DNA from: Winogradskyella sp. MH6
Lineage (GTDB): Bacteria > Bacteroidota > Bacteroidia > Flavobacteriales > Flavobacteriaceae
Assembly (NCBI RefSeq): GCF_022810765.1
Contig: NZ_CP094494.1
Span: 1,550,001-1,614,000 of the forward strand
Length of the DNA: 64,000 nucleotides
Reading direction: 5' to 3'
Under the pieces are notes generated by a model that did not search any database, was not told where the DNA came from, and worked only from the letters and a program-made list of their open reading frames with translations. Positions 9,251 through 18,667 of the stretch are shown here, one piece after another; position 1 is the first letter of the stretch, and each line of letters starts with the position of its first letter. Position numbers and translations under genes: made by a program.

Positions 9251-10430
9251 TACCTTCTTCTTTATAGTTGATTACTTCCACAGATTGTCCGTCTCTAACA
9301 CTACGCGCACCTTCTTTAATAATTTCTGCTCCGGTTTCTAAGCCGTTTAGAATTTCTATAACATCTCCTTGAGTTTTTCCTGTTTCAATAATGACACGTT
9401 TGGCATTGCCAATACCTTTTTCGTTTTTGTTTGTAACCACATAAACGTATTGCTCACCTTCAGCATTTTCTGAAATTACACTTTGAGGAATAAGAATGGC
9501 TTCTTTATTAGTATAATCGTTAATCTTTAACTTAGCTGTAAGGTTTGGCTTTATAGATTTGTCTTTATTAGGTACTTCAATTTCAACTTTAAAGGTTCTG
9601 TTTGCTGGATTTATAACATCACCTGCTTGACGAATTTTAGTGTCGATTTTTTTGTTTAGAACAGGAAGTTCAACAATAACATCTTTATTTTTTACAACAT
9701 CAGTAACGTATCGCTCTGGAACTTCAGTTTCGATATACATATTATTAAGATTTACAATACGCATTAATGGAGATGCACCAGCGGCAACTACACTTCCTTG
9801 CTCAGTAATAACATCATCAATAGTTCCAGAAAAAGGAGCTTTTACTACAGTTTTTGCAATTTGCTGTTGCATTTGATTCACCGCTTCTTGTTGAGATTCG
9901 TAAGTAGACTTAGCTTGTAAATACTGAATTTCACTACCTATATTTTGATCCCAAAGACGCTTTTGACGTTCGTAAGTTGTCTTTGCTAAATCAGCCTGGA
10001 TTTTTAATTGTGCTAGCTGTTGACTTAAGCCACCATCATCAATTTTTGCTAGTGTTTGTCCTTTACTAACTTGTTGCCCTTCCTTTACATATACGTTAGT
10101 TAGAATACCATTATACTCTGGTGTAATAACCAAAAGATCTTTTGTGGTGACGTTTCCTTGAAGTTCTAAAATATGCTTAAACTCTTCGGTTTTGGCAGTG
10201 ATTGTAGTAATTAAAGGAACGTGTTGTACAGTATCTAAAGTCGCGATTTTTTCATCCAATAACTTTATTTTTTCGTTAATGGCATCTTGCTCGTTAACTA
10301 ACTCACCACGTTTTTTTCTTATGGTTTCTAGGTTATCGCTTTCTAGAACTTTTTCTACAGAATTCTTTTTTTGCTCTCCGCATGAGGCTAAAAGAATCGA
10401 TAATAATAGTATGGAATATATTTTTTTCAT
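9240..10430 (-). CDS. RND efflux periplasmic adaptor (membrane fusion protein)
   Basis: This 396-residue lipoprotein adaptor bridges the inner-membrane pump and the outer-membrane channel. The signal ends LLASC with the lipidated Cys at residue 17. A coiled coil (about 30-65) is followed by the biotinyl-lipoyl-like hybrid motif (GQTLAKIDDGGLSQQLAQLK, about 120-140), an alpha-hairpin, and beta-barrel and membrane-proximal domains (VTNKNEKGIGNAKRVIIETG). An extra coiled coil before the lipoyl half is frequent in Bacteroidota adaptors. It overlaps the pump gene by 11 bp and follows the TolC-like gene by 20 bp, so translation is probably coupled. Confidence 0.92.
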   Translation of the reverse strand: MKKIYSILLLSILLASCGEQKKNSVEKVLESDNLETIRKKRGELVNEQDAINEKIKLLDEKIATLDTVQHVPLITTITAKTEEFKHILELQGNVTTKDLLVITPEYNGILTNVYVKEGQQVSKGQTLAKIDDGGLSQQLAQLKIQADLAKTTYERQKRLWDQNIGSEIQYLQAKSTYESQQEAVNQMQQQIAKTVVKAPFSGTIDDVITEQGSVVAAGASPLMRIVNLNNMYIETEVPERYVTDVVKNKDVIVELPVLNKKIDTKIRQAGDVINPANRTFKVEIEVPNKDKSIKPNLTAKLKINDYTNKEAILIPQSVISENAEGEQYVYVVTNKNEKGIGNAKRVIIETGKTQGDVIEILNGLETGAEIIKEGARSVRDGQSVEVINYKEEGNGK

Positions 10431-10450
10431 AATTCGTTTCTTTTGATTGA

Positions 10451-11797
10451 TTATTTTGGTGAAATGGTGTTTAGTGCTGTTTCTAACTCTGCTTTGGTAT
10501 TAATAACGTCTAGCATGGCTTGTAATAATTCTTGCTGAGCAGTATAGAGCTGCGTTTGTGCTTGGCGTAACTCAAAACTAGAACCAATACCTTCAAAAAA
10601 CTTCGTTTGATTTTTGTTTTCTATACGCTCTGCGAGTTTTAGATTTTCTTGCTTGTTTTGATAGTCTTCAATAGCAAATTGGTAATTACTTTTTGCTGTT
10701 TCAATCTGTAATTTTAGACGTTGTTCTGTTTCGGTAAGGTCATCTTGTGATTTTTCAAGATTAATTTTTGCACGTTGAGTTGCAGCGCTTCTTTTACCAG
10801 AACTAAAAATTGGGATATCGAGGTTAAAACCAAATGCAGAGAAACCAGCCCAACTTTGTTCTTTGTCTAAAAATGTAAACTCATCACTAAACCCTAAATA
10901 GCCACCATTAAGATATGCGCTAAGCGTTGGTAGTGCTCTGGTTTTTTCTAATTTTAGTAAAAGTTCTTTAGACTTTTTGTCGTTTTCTGCAATTTTATAA
11001 TCAATATTTGCTGTTATATCATTCTCAAATTCTAAAGTTTCTAAAGAAATATTCTTTTGGGTGAGTTGTTCTAAATTCTCAGTCAGCGTTATTTTAGCAG
11101 CATAGTCTATACCCAATGTAATGTTGAACATTTGGTAAGCAATACCTCTAAGACGAATGGAATTGTTGAGATTGCTTTTTAGGTTTGACAGTGTTATTTG
11201 CAATTGCTCAACGCTTTCCTCTTCTTCTAATCCATTTTCATAGATTTTGGTAGTTTCGTTAAGATTCTTCTCTAAAACTTCAATGTTTTTTTCTAAAATA
11301 AGTACGCTTTCTTCGGAAAGTAGTACGTTGCCGTAAGCATTAATCACATTTTTTCTTACCTCTAAATCTGTTTTCTCTTTAGCATTTTTTGAAATTTCTA
11401 AAAACACCTTAGCAGATTGAAGGCCAACTAAATAAGATCCGTCAAATATTAACTGGTTTAGTGTTGCTGTTGCATTAACATTTTGCTTGGTGCCAAAAAC
11501 TACTTCAGCAAAATCGCCTTCCTGTCCTCCAAAAAATTCAGCAGGTACTAAAGACACTTGTTGTTTTAAATTGTTTTGATAACTCGCATTTGCGCTCAGT
11601 TGAGGTAAGCCTGTTGCAGTGGTTTCCCATTTTTGTTTTTTAGCAGCTTCAATATCTCTAGCCGCATTTTTTGCTTGTCTATTGTTCTCTAGTGCATAAT
11701 CGATAGCTTCTTGTAAAGTAAAACTTGTAGGTTGCTCTTGAGAAACACCTATGGCACTTGCAAATAAACATGTAATTAATATGAGTGTTTTTCGCAT
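10451..11797 (-). CDS. TolC-family outer-membrane efflux protein
   Basis: This is a 448-residue outer-membrane channel component with a cleavable signal (about 1-19, ending ASAIGVSQ) and two repeated long helical regions typical of outer-membrane efflux proteins. The N-terminal repeat begins FTLQEAIDYALENNRQAKNA. The closing segment (ELRQAQTQLYTAQQELLQAM) is the matching helix of the second repeat. It lies 6 bp after the TetR gene and 20 bp before the adaptor, completing a tripartite pump operon. Regulation is probably through the palindrome upstream of the TetR gene. Confidence 0.92.
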   Translation of the reverse strand: MRKTLILITCLFASAIGVSQEQPTSFTLQEAIDYALENNRQAKNAARDIEAAKKQKWETTATGLPQLSANASYQNNLKQQVSLVPAEFFGGQEGDFAEVVFGTKQNVNATATLNQLIFDGSYLVGLQSAKVFLEISKNAKEKTDLEVRKNVINAYGNVLLSEESVLILEKNIEVLEKNLNETTKIYENGLEEEESVEQLQITLSNLKSNLNNSIRLRGIAYQMFNITLGIDYAAKITLTENLEQLTQKNISLETLEFENDITANIDYKIAENDKKSKELLLKLEKTRALPTLSAYLNGGYLGFSDEFTFLDKEQSWAGFSAFGFNLDIPIFSSGKRSAATQRAKINLEKSQDDLTETEQRLKLQIETAKSNYQFAIEDYQNKQENLKLAERIENKNQTKFFEGIGSSFELRQAQTQLYTAQQELLQAMLDVINTKAELETALNTISPK

Positions 11798-11803
11798 TGG
11801 GTA

Positions 11804-12412
11804 TTATTGATTTTGATTGATTTCTAAGATTTTGTTTAATTTTTCTAATCCTTTTGAAGTACAAATACCTCTAAGATGATATTCTAAATAATATTCCATT
11901 AAAGTGTTCATAGAAAAAGCTTTTAAAGGAAATAGTTCCTGGTCTTTAAGAGTTACCATACAGTTGAAGTAAATTCTTGAAATAAAATTAACGTTAATGT
12001 TGTCTCTGTATAGACCAAGTTTAATACCTCTATTTAAGTTTTCTATCACACAACCTTGCATCACTTCAAACTGTTTAGATTTCAACGAGGCAAAAATTTT
12101 AGGATAATATTTTTGTAACTGGTATTGTGGAGAGGACTTTTCGTTTTTCAGATGTTCCATCACAAATTTTTTCACATCAAAAACCTCCTCAATGGGATTT
12201 TTTTCTAATGCACATATATGATCAATACCACAAGAAATGGTTTCAAACATATATAATGTTGTAGCTTCTACCAATTTGGTTTTGTTTGGAAAATGCACAT
12301 AGATGGTTTTCTTTGATATGCCCATTTCGTTAGCAATATCATCCATAGTTACGCTCTTAAACCCATAGTTTAAGAACATATCAACAGCTGTTTTTAAAAT
12401 TTTGTGTTTCAT
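11804..12412 (-). CDS. TetR/AcrR-family transcriptional regulator of the efflux operon
   Basis: This 202-residue regulator has an N-terminal helix-turn-helix (about 1-48; TMDDIANEMGISKKTIYVHF is the recognition region) and an all-helical ligand domain of unknown specificity. It is the first gene of the efflux operon. A textbook promoter (TTTG-N19-TAGATTTG) lies directly upstream, with the -7 box ending 10 nt before the ATG. An 11-bp inverted repeat covers the -33 element. Autorepression, and therefore repression of the whole pump operon until an inducer binds, is the natural reading. The inducer is not predictable. Confidence 0.92.
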   Translation of the reverse strand: MKHKILKTAVDMFLNYGFKSVTMDDIANEMGISKKTIYVHFPNKTKLVEATTLYMFETISCGIDHICALEKNPIEEVFDVKKFVMEHLKNEKSSPQYQLQKYYPKIFASLKSKQFEVMQGCVIENLNRGIKLGLYRDNINVNFISRIYFNCMVTLKDQELFPLKAFSMNTLMEYYLEYHLRGICTSKGLEKLNKILEINQNQ

Positions 12413-12422
12413 AATTAAGGCG

Positions 12423-12453
12423 CAAATCTACAACAGGAAACTTTAAAAACAAA
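12423..12453 (-). promoter_or_regulatory. Promoter of the TetR-efflux operon
   Basis: Minus strand: TTTG (12450-12453), exactly 19 nt, then TAGATTTG (12423-12430). This is a full match to the Bacteroidota sigma-ABfr consensus TTTG-N19-TAnnTTTG. Confidence 0.8.
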
Positions 12454-12465
12454 AAAAGTTTCCTG
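12434..12465. promoter_or_regulatory. Palindromic operator overlapping the efflux promoter
   Basis: CAGGAAACTTT (12434-12444) and AAAGTTTCCTG (12455-12465) are perfect 11-bp inverted arms separated by 10 bp. The palindrome covers the -33 box and part of the spacer, as expected for a TetR repressor site. Confidence 0.7.
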
Positions 12466-12520
12466 CGTTTTAATAATTATTTAACATTGGTAATCTTAGC
12501 TTTAAATTTGCCGAAAGCAT

Positions 12521-12528
12521 TATTTTTG
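12521..12528 (+). promoter_or_regulatory. -7 elements upstream of the prenyl synthase gene
   Basis: TATTTTTG (12521-12528) ends only 4 nt before the ATG, implying a leaderless transcript. A second match, TAAATTTG, at 12503-12510 would give a leader of about 16-20 nt. I cannot tell which is used. Confidence 0.4.
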
Positions 12529-12532
12529 TCTT

Positions 12533-13507
12533 ATGCAAAACATTGAAGCTTACCAAAAGTCCTTTATAAAGTATTTAGAGGATTTTGCTATTGAAAGAGA
12601 ACCGGTAAATCTCTACGAGCCTGTAAATTATATATTAAAGTTAGGTGGAAAGCGTCTTCGACCAGTACTAACTATAATGGCGGCTGATATTTTTGGGGAC
12701 AAGGCAGCATTAGCCATGAATGCAGCACTTTCTGTTGAGGTTTTTCATAATTTTTCGCTGGTACACGATGATATTATGGATGATGCTCCATTAAGGCGTG
12801 GTAAGAAAACAGTACACGAAAAATGGGATCTTAATACAGGAATATTATCTGGTGATGCTATGTTGATTTTAGCCTATCAACTGTTTGAAAACTATGAGCC
12901 AAAAATCTTTCAATCTTTAGCAAAGTTGTTTAGCAAAACAGCTTTGGAGGTTTGTGAAGGTCAACAATACGATATTGATTTTGAAACACGAAACGACGTT
13001 ACAATACCTCAATATCTTAAAATGATAGAGTATAAGACAGCAGTTTTAGTTGGTGCAGCCATGAAAATGGGAGCCATCGTAGCTGAAGCCTTAGAACAAG
13101 ATCAGGATGGTATTTATGATTTTGGACGTTACCTAGGTATTGCTTTTCAGCTTCAAGATGATTATTTAGATGCTTTTGGTAATCCTGAAACCTTTGGTAA
13201 GCAAGTAGGAGGAGATATTTTAGAAAACAAAAAAACCTATTTATACCTTAAAACACTAGAACTTGGTAGTGATATAGAGAAGTATAATTTATTAGAGTTA
13301 ATGTCTAACACTTCAATTACTAATGAAGATAAGGTCGAAAAAGTAAAAGCACTTTTTAATGCTTCAGGTGCGGCTGACGCCACGCAATTAGCTGTTAAAG
13401 ATTATACTAAAAAAGCGTTTAGTGTATTAGAAAAACTAAATATTTCTGAAGATAAGAAACAAATACTCCAATTGTTTGGTGAACAATTAATGAATAGACG
13501 TGTGTAA
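12533..13507 (+). CDS. Polyprenyl diphosphate synthase, probably geranylgeranyl-PP (C20) type
   Basis: This 324-residue trans-prenyltransferase condenses isopentenyl diphosphate with an allylic diphosphate. The first Asp-rich motif is DDIMD (79-83) with no two-residue insertion and the second is LQDDYLD. Phe74 sits five residues before the first Asp; in archaeal-type GGPP synthases an aromatic residue here stops elongation at C20, whereas long-chain IspB enzymes carry a small residue. I therefore infer a C20 product for carotenoids or for the GGGP synthase encoded at 53663-54385, rather than a quinone tail. The next gene overlaps its stop (TAATG), so they form an operon. Confidence 0.9.
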   Translation: MQNIEAYQKSFIKYLEDFAIEREPVNLYEPVNYILKLGGKRLRPVLTIMAADIFGDKAALAMNAALSVEVFHNFSLVHDDIMDDAPLRRGKKTVHEKWDLNTGILSGDAMLILAYQLFENYEPKIFQSLAKLFSKTALEVCEGQQYDIDFETRNDVTIPQYLKMIEYKTAVLVGAAMKMGAIVAEALEQDQDGIYDFGRYLGIAFQLQDDYLDAFGNPETFGKQVGGDILENKKTYLYLKTLELGSDIEKYNLLELMSNTSITNEDKVEKVKALFNASGAADATQLAVKDYTKKAFSVLEKLNISEDKKQILQLFGEQLMNRRV

Positions 13508-13860
13508 TGGCATTGCCTGTAAACTTTAAAGACCTAATTGCCGAGGCAAATGCATTAAAGTTGTACAAAAAACTAATTGTTCAGCTTAATAAAGATTTAC
13601 TTTTTGCAAATGTAGATATACAATTTAATGAGGAGACATTGCCAACTAGCTTAAAATTGGTTCTACAAGACACTATTTTTCATCTTATACAGCACAAATT
13701 TTCAGACTATCTTAATTTGCTTTATCAGGTAGATGTATCTGAGCAAAAAATTAAATCACTTGATAGTGATGATATGGTTAAATTATCTGAAGATGTTACT
13801 TTTTTAATTCTTCAAAGAGAGTGGCAAAAGGTTTGGTATAAAAATAGGGGTTCATCCTAA
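13507..13860 (+). CDS. Conserved-looking hypothetical protein paired with the prenyl synthase
   Basis: This 117-residue soluble protein has no signal peptide or membrane helix, and I do not recognise a family. Its start codon overlaps the stop of the prenyl synthase (TAATG), so it is translationally coupled and is very likely real. The composition is helical, rich in Leu and Lys, with two hydrophobic heptad-like stretches (LKLVLQDTIFHLI and the segment VTFLILQREW). No function can be given. Confidence 0.7.
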   Translation: MALPVNFKDLIAEANALKLYKKLIVQLNKDLLFANVDIQFNEETLPTSLKLVLQDTIFHLIQHKFSDYLNLLYQVDVSEQKIKSLDSDDMVKLSEDVTFLILQREWQKVWYKNRGSS

Positions 13861-13897
13861 ATCCTTTCCTTTGATAAGCCTAGGTTGGACTTTGTTT

Positions 13898-14440
13898 CTA
13901 AAACCAAAACCTAACAAAAGGCATCCAAGCTTGGTTTTGTATGCTCTTATCTTCATCATAAAGCACATCATACCTTATACCAAAAGTTACATTGCCGCTT
14001 CGGTAACCAATACCCAAAAATAATGCAGGATACCAATAGCTGTCATCTACATTACTTACAAACTGTTCATCAAAATCTCGGTTTACATAAAGTTGTTCAA
14101 ATTCAGTAGAAATTTGTAACTCTCTATAAGGATTAAATAAGCCAATTACACTGCCGCCAACAACGGTAGATTTAAATACATCGCGCTGCGAGCTATATTG
14201 AAAATTGAGCCCAATACCAGTAGAGACATACGGATTAAAATTATATAAAGCATTAGGAGCAATAGCTCCGCTAAAAAAACCATCTCCAAAGTTTAATCCA
14301 ACACCACCACCAAATTGAACGTTTCTCCAAAAATTATCTCCATCAGTAGTACTCTGAGCATTTGAAGAAACCATAAAAAAACATATAAGAACACTGCTTA
14401 AAATTATTTTTATGGAAGTCTTTAATCTAAATTTTATCAT
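13898..14440 (-). CDS. Outer-membrane beta-barrel protein
   Basis: This is a 180-residue protein when started at the ATG at 14440, which gives a normal signal peptide (MIKFRLKTSIKIILSSVLIC, cleavage near SSNAQ). An earlier in-frame start would add 49 residues and run into the sucA start. The mature part has alternating aromatic/glycine strands (FGGGVGLNFGDGFF, GIGLNFQYSS, LGIGYRSGNVTFGIRYDVLY) and ends in an aromatic residue (RFWF), typical of small 8-stranded barrels. It is convergent with the 117-residue gene and divergent from sucA. Its role is unknown; it may be a structural or porin-like barrel. Confidence 0.75.
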   Translation of the reverse strand: MIKFRLKTSIKIILSSVLICFFMVSSNAQSTTDGDNFWRNVQFGGGVGLNFGDGFFSGAIAPNALYNFNPYVSTGIGLNFQYSSQRDVFKSTVVGGSVIGLFNPYRELQISTEFEQLYVNRDFDEQFVSNVDDSYWYPALFLGIGYRSGNVTFGIRYDVLYDEDKSIQNQAWMPFVRFWF

Positions 14441-14508
14441 CTTAATAATTCTTGTATCCTTATTTGTTATAAATATAATAAAACGGTTAGTATATCTACT
14501 AAAAGTTG

Positions 14509-14516
14509 TATTTTTG
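14509..14516 (+). promoter_or_regulatory. -7 element (TATTTTTG) upstream of sucA
   Basis: TATTTTTG matches TAnnTTTG and lies 38 bp upstream of the chosen sucA ATG at 14555. Confidence 0.45.
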
Positions 14517-14554
14517 AAGAAATTTTGTTGAAACGACAACGTCTCGTAAAAATA

Positions 14555-17323
14555 ATGGATAAATATTCCTTTCTCAACGCAGCACATACAGCATATTTTG
14601 CTGACTTATACGACCAATATCTTAAAAATCCAGATGCCATAGAACCGAGTTGGCGTGCCTTTTTTCAAGGGTACGATTTCGGCTCTGAAAATTATGGAAT
14701 GGATGGTGAAATAGTAGAAGGTGTGTCTGCTCAAATTCCTGAACATCTTCAAAAAGAATTTCAGGTTGTAAAACTTATTGATGGTTATAGAAATAGAGGG
14801 CATTTGTTTACAAAAACAAACCCAGTTAGAGCTAGAAGAAAATACGCTCCAACTTTAGAAATTGAAAATTTTGGTCTTTCTAAAGATGATTTAAATACTG
14901 TTTTTTCTGCTGGTGAAATCATAGGTATTGGTACTTCGACACTACAGAGTATTATAGATCACCTAGAGAGCATTTATTGTGATTCTATTGGTGTAGAATA
15001 TATGTATATAAGGAAACCAGAGGAAATTCAGTGGATTCAAGAAAAACTGAATGTTAATGATAATCATCCTAAGTTTTCTCCAGATCAGAAGAAGAACATT
15101 CTAAGAAAATTAAATGAAGCTGTTTCTTTTGAAAATTTCTTACATACTAAATATGTTGGTCAAAAACGATTTTCTTTAGAAGGAAACGAATCTCTTATTC
15201 CTGCTTTAGATGCTATGATAGAAACAGCAGCTGAGTATGGAGTTAAAGAGTTTGTTATGGGTATGGCACATCGTGGCCGTTTAAGTACGCTTACAAACAT
15301 ATTTGGTAAATCTGCAAAAGATATCTTTAGCGAATTTGATGGTAAAGATTATGAAGAACAGATTTTTGATGGTGATGTAAAATACCACTTAGGTTGGACG
15401 AGTGATCGCGAAACCGACTCTGGTAAAAAGATAAACCTAAGTATTGCTCCAAACCCTTCGCATCTTGAAACTGTAGGTGCAGTTGTAGAAGGTATATCTA
15501 GAGCCAAACAAGACAAACCAGAAATTGAAGATGCTTCGCAAGTATTACCAATTGTAGTACATGGTGATGCTGCTATTGCTGGACAAGGCCTTGTGTACGA
15601 AGTTGTGCAAATGGCGCAATTAGATGGTTACAAAACAAACGGAACAGTACATATTGTAGTAAACAACCAGATAGGTTTTACTACAAATTATTTAGATGCA
15701 CGTTCTAGTACCTATTGTACAGATGTAGGTAAAGTTACCTTGTCACCAGTACTTCATGTTAATGCGGATGACGCAGAGTCTGTGGTACACGCAACATTAT
15801 TTGCACTTCATTTTAGAATGAAATTTAAGCGCGATGTATTTATAGACTTATTAGGTTACAGAAAATATGGTCATAACGAAGGTGATGAGCCTAAGTTTAC
15901 ACAACCATTGTTATACAAAGCAATTGCAAAGCACAAAAATCCAAGAGATATCTATGCAGAGCGATTAATTGCTGAAGGTGTAATAGATAAAGACCATGTT
16001 TCAAAAATTGAAAAAGATTACAAGGATAAATTAGAAGAAAAACTTGAAGATTCTCGTAAAGTAGAAAAGACTGTTATTTCTCCATTTATGCACGAGCAAT
16101 GGAAAGATTTTGAGCGTGTAGATGAAGAGGAAATGATGAAGCCTATTGATACAAAGGTTTCAAAGGAGCTTCTTACAGATATTACTAAGGTTATTTCTAA
16201 TTTACCAGAAGATAAAAAGTTTATCAGAAAGATTCAGCGTTTAGTAGAATCGCGTCAAACGATGTTTGATGAAGATAGACTAGATTGGGCAATGGCAGAG
16301 CATTTGGCTTATGGTTCATTGTTATCAGAAGGCTTTAATGTTAGAATTTCTGGTCAAGATGTTGAGCGTGGTACCTTCTCGCACAGACATGCTGTTGTTA
16401 AAGTAGAGGATAGTGAAGAAGAAATTATCTTACTAAAAAATGTATCAGACAACCAAGGGCAATTCAATATCTATAACTCATTATTATCAGAGTATGGTGT
16501 TGTAGGTTTTGATTATGGTTATGCCATGGCAAGTCCTAATACATTAACCATTTGGGAAGCACAGTTTGGCGACTTTAGTAATGGAGCACAAATTATGTTA
16601 GACCAATATATTTCTTCTGGTGAAGATAAATGGAAAACCTCTAACGGATTGGTAATGCTGTTACCTCACGGTTACGAAGGGCAGGGTGCAGAACACTCTT
16701 CTGGTCGCATGGAGCGTTATTTACAGTTGTGTGCAAAAGACAATATGTTTGTGGCAGATTGTACAACACCAGCCAATATGTTTCATTTGTTACGTAAGCA
16801 AATGAAGGCTAATTACAGAAAGCCATTAATTGTGTTTACACCAAAAAGTTTATTACGTCATCCTAAAGTAGTATCTACTGTAGATGAGTTTGCAAACGGA
16901 AATTTCCAGACGGTAATAGATGATGCAAGTGCTAGTGTAGATAAAGTTAAAACGTTAGTGTTTGTAACAGGTAAATTCTATTATGATCTTCTAGAAGAAC
17001 AAGAAAAGTTGGGTAGAGAAAATGTTGCTTTGGTAAGAATAGAGCAATTATTTCCATTACCAATAGATGAAATTAGAAACATAGTTGGTAAATATAAGAA
17101 TGCAGAAGATGTCGTATGGGCACAAGAAGAACCACGAAATATGGGAGCTTACAGTCATATGATGATGCATTTAGATGAAGCAAGAACATGGCGTGCAGCA
17201 AGTAGAAGGCCGTATGGTGCACCTGCAGCAGGGAGTTCGGTGCGTTCTAAAACAAGACATCAAGAAGTTATCGATTATGTTTTTGATAAAAGCAAGAATA
17301 ACCAAATAAGAAGTAAAAAATAA
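14555..17323 (+). CDS. sucA: 2-oxoglutarate dehydrogenase E1 component
   Basis: This 922-residue thiamine-diphosphate enzyme performs the decarboxylation step of the 2-oxoglutarate dehydrogenase complex in the TCA cycle. I start at the second ATG (MDKYSFLNAAHTAYFADLYD), the conserved N-terminus of the family, instead of ten residues upstream. The E1 core shows MAHRGRLSTLTNIFGK, the TPP/Mg loop GDAAIAGQGLVYEVVQM with NNQIGFTT, and the C-terminal half with PHGYEGQGAEHSSGR. sucB follows after 32 bp, forming the usual pair; the E3 gene is not nearby. Confidence 0.97.
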   Translation: MDKYSFLNAAHTAYFADLYDQYLKNPDAIEPSWRAFFQGYDFGSENYGMDGEIVEGVSAQIPEHLQKEFQVVKLIDGYRNRGHLFTKTNPVRARRKYAPTLEIENFGLSKDDLNTVFSAGEIIGIGTSTLQSIIDHLESIYCDSIGVEYMYIRKPEEIQWIQEKLNVNDNHPKFSPDQKKNILRKLNEAVSFENFLHTKYVGQKRFSLEGNESLIPALDAMIETAAEYGVKEFVMGMAHRGRLSTLTNIFGKSAKDIFSEFDGKDYEEQIFDGDVKYHLGWTSDRETDSGKKINLSIAPNPSHLETVGAVVEGISRAKQDKPEIEDASQVLPIVVHGDAAIAGQGLVYEVVQMAQLDGYKTNGTVHIVVNNQIGFTTNYLDARSSTYCTDVGKVTLSPVLHVNADDAESVVHATLFALHFRMKFKRDVFIDLLGYRKYGHNEGDEPKFTQPLLYKAIAKHKNPRDIYAERLIAEGVIDKDHVSKIEKDYKDKLEEKLEDSRKVEKTVISPFMHEQWKDFERVDEEEMMKPIDTKVSKELLTDITKVISNLPEDKKFIRKIQRLVESRQTMFDEDRLDWAMAEHLAYGSLLSEGFNVRISGQDVERGTFSHRHAVVKVEDSEEEIILLKNVSDNQGQFNIYNSLLSEYGVVGFDYGYAMASPNTLTIWEAQFGDFSNGAQIMLDQYISSGEDKWKTSNGLVMLLPHGYEGQGAEHSSGRMERYLQLCAKDNMFVADCTTPANMFHLLRKQMKANYRKPLIVFTPKSLLRHPKVVSTVDEFANGNFQTVIDDASASVDKVKTLVFVTGKFYYDLLEEQEKLGRENVALVRIEQLFPLPIDEIRNIVGKYKNAEDVVWAQEEPRNMGAYSHMMMHLDEARTWRAASRRPYGAPAAGSSVRSKTRHQEVIDYVFDKSKNNQIRSKK

Positions 17324-17355
17324 TTAAACCAAAAAAGGGTTAAATACAATAACGC

Positions 17356-18573
17356 ATGATTTTAGAAATGAAAGTGCCTTCACCAGGCGAATCAATTACT
17401 GAGGTAGAAATTGCAGAATGGTTAGTAGAAGATGGAGATTATGTAGAAAAAGACCAAGCTATAGCTGAGGTTGATAGTGACAAGGCAACATTAGAATTGC
17501 CAGCTGAAGCCAGTGGTACCATTACCTTAAAAGCTGAAGAAGGCGATGCTGTTGCTGTTGGGCAAGTTGTATGTTTAATAGATACCAGTGCAGAGAAGCC
17601 AGAAGGTAGTGAAAGTCCTGCTTCTACAAAAGAAGAAAAGAAGGAAGAAGCTCCTAAGGAAGAGGTAAAACCAGTTGCTACAGAATCTAAAACCTATGCA
17701 ACAGGTACTCCAAGTCCTGCTGCTAAAAAGATAATAGAAGAAAGAGGGCTAGATGCTAGTACTATAAGCGGAACTGGTAAAGATGGTCGTATTACAAAAG
17801 ATGATGCTGTAAATGCAGTGCCATCTATGGGAACGCCAACAGGAGGAAACAGAGGAACATCTCGTAGCAAAATGTCTATGTTGCGTCGTAAAGTAGCAGA
17901 GCGTTTGGTTGAAGCTAAGAATACAACAGCCATGTTAACGACTTTTAACGAAGTTAACATGACTCCAATTTTTGAATTACGTAAACAATATAAAGAAGAG
18001 TTTAAAGCTAAGCACGGAGTAGGTCTTGGTTTTATGAGTTTCTTTACATTAGCTGTAGTAAGAGCTTTACAAGAATATCCAGCTGTGAATTCTATGATAG
18101 ATGGAAAAGAAATGATTTCTTACGATTTTGTTGATGTAAGTATTGCTGTTTCTGGACCAAAAGGATTGATGGTGCCAGTAATAAGAAATGCAGAAAACCT
18201 AACTTTTAGAGGTGTTGAAGCAGAAGTAAAACGTTTGGCACTAAGAGCTAGAGATGGTCAAATTACTGTAGATGAAATGACAGGTGGTACCTTTACTATT
18301 TCTAATGGCGGTGTATTTGGTAGTATGTTATCTACACCAATTATAAATCCTCCGCAGAGTGGTATTTTGGGTATGCATAATATTATTCAGCGTCCAATTG
18401 CTGTAGACGGTAAGGTTGAAATTCATCCAATGATGTACGTCGCTTTATCTTACGATCATAGAATTATTGATGGCAGAGAATCTGTAGGTTTCTTAGTAGC
18501 AGTTAAAGAAGCTTTAGAGAACCCAACAGAATTATTAATGAATAATGATGTTAAAAAGGCTTTGGAATTATAA
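17356..18573 (+). CDS. sucB: Dihydrolipoyllysine succinyltransferase (2-oxoglutarate dehydrogenase E2)
   Basis: This 405-residue E2 subunit transfers the succinyl group to CoA. It has one N-terminal lipoyl domain with the lipoylation site DSDKATLE (about residue 43), an acidic/Ala-Pro linker (about 80-115), an E3-binding domain (about 118-150, [14 protein letters not shown]) and the catalytic domain (about 175-405) ending with the CAT-type active-site motif DHRIIDGRE. It is downstream of sucA with a 32-bp gap and is followed by a strong bidirectional-looking terminator. Confidence 0.97.
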   Translation: MILEMKVPSPGESITEVEIAEWLVEDGDYVEKDQAIAEVDSDKATLELPAEASGTITLKAEEGDAVAVGQVVCLIDTSAEKPEGSESPASTKEEKKEEAPKEEVKPVATESKTYATGTPSPAAKKIIEERGLDASTISGTGKDGRITKDDAVNAVPSMGTPTGGNRGTSRSKMSMLRRKVAERLVEAKNTTAMLTTFNEVNMTPIFELRKQYKEEFKAKHGVGLGFMSFFTLAVVRALQEYPAVNSMIDGKEMISYDFVDVSIAVSGPKGLMVPVIRNAENLTFRGVEAEVKRLALRARDGQITVDEMTGGTFTISNGGVFGSMLSTPIINPPQSGILGMHNIIQRPIAVDGKVEIHPMMYVALSYDHRIIDGRESVGFLVAVKEALENPTELLMNNDVKKALEL

Positions 18574-18599
18574 AAGCCATATCAAGATTTTTATAAACT

Positions 18600-18635
18600 A
18601 AAAAAGCGCAATTAATTACTAATTACGCTTTTTTT
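18600..18635 (+). terminator. Terminator of sucAB
   Basis: AAAAAAGCGcAATTA and TAATTaCGCTTTTTT pair with one internal mismatch and are followed by T-rich sequence on the plus strand. Confidence 0.85.
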
Positions 18636-18667
18636 ACTCCTAACTAACAAAGAGTAACTAACTAAAA

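Noticed and set aside
14441..14587. N-terminal extension of the beta-barrel gene
   Set aside because: It would remove the signal peptide from the N-terminus and overlap the sucA start.
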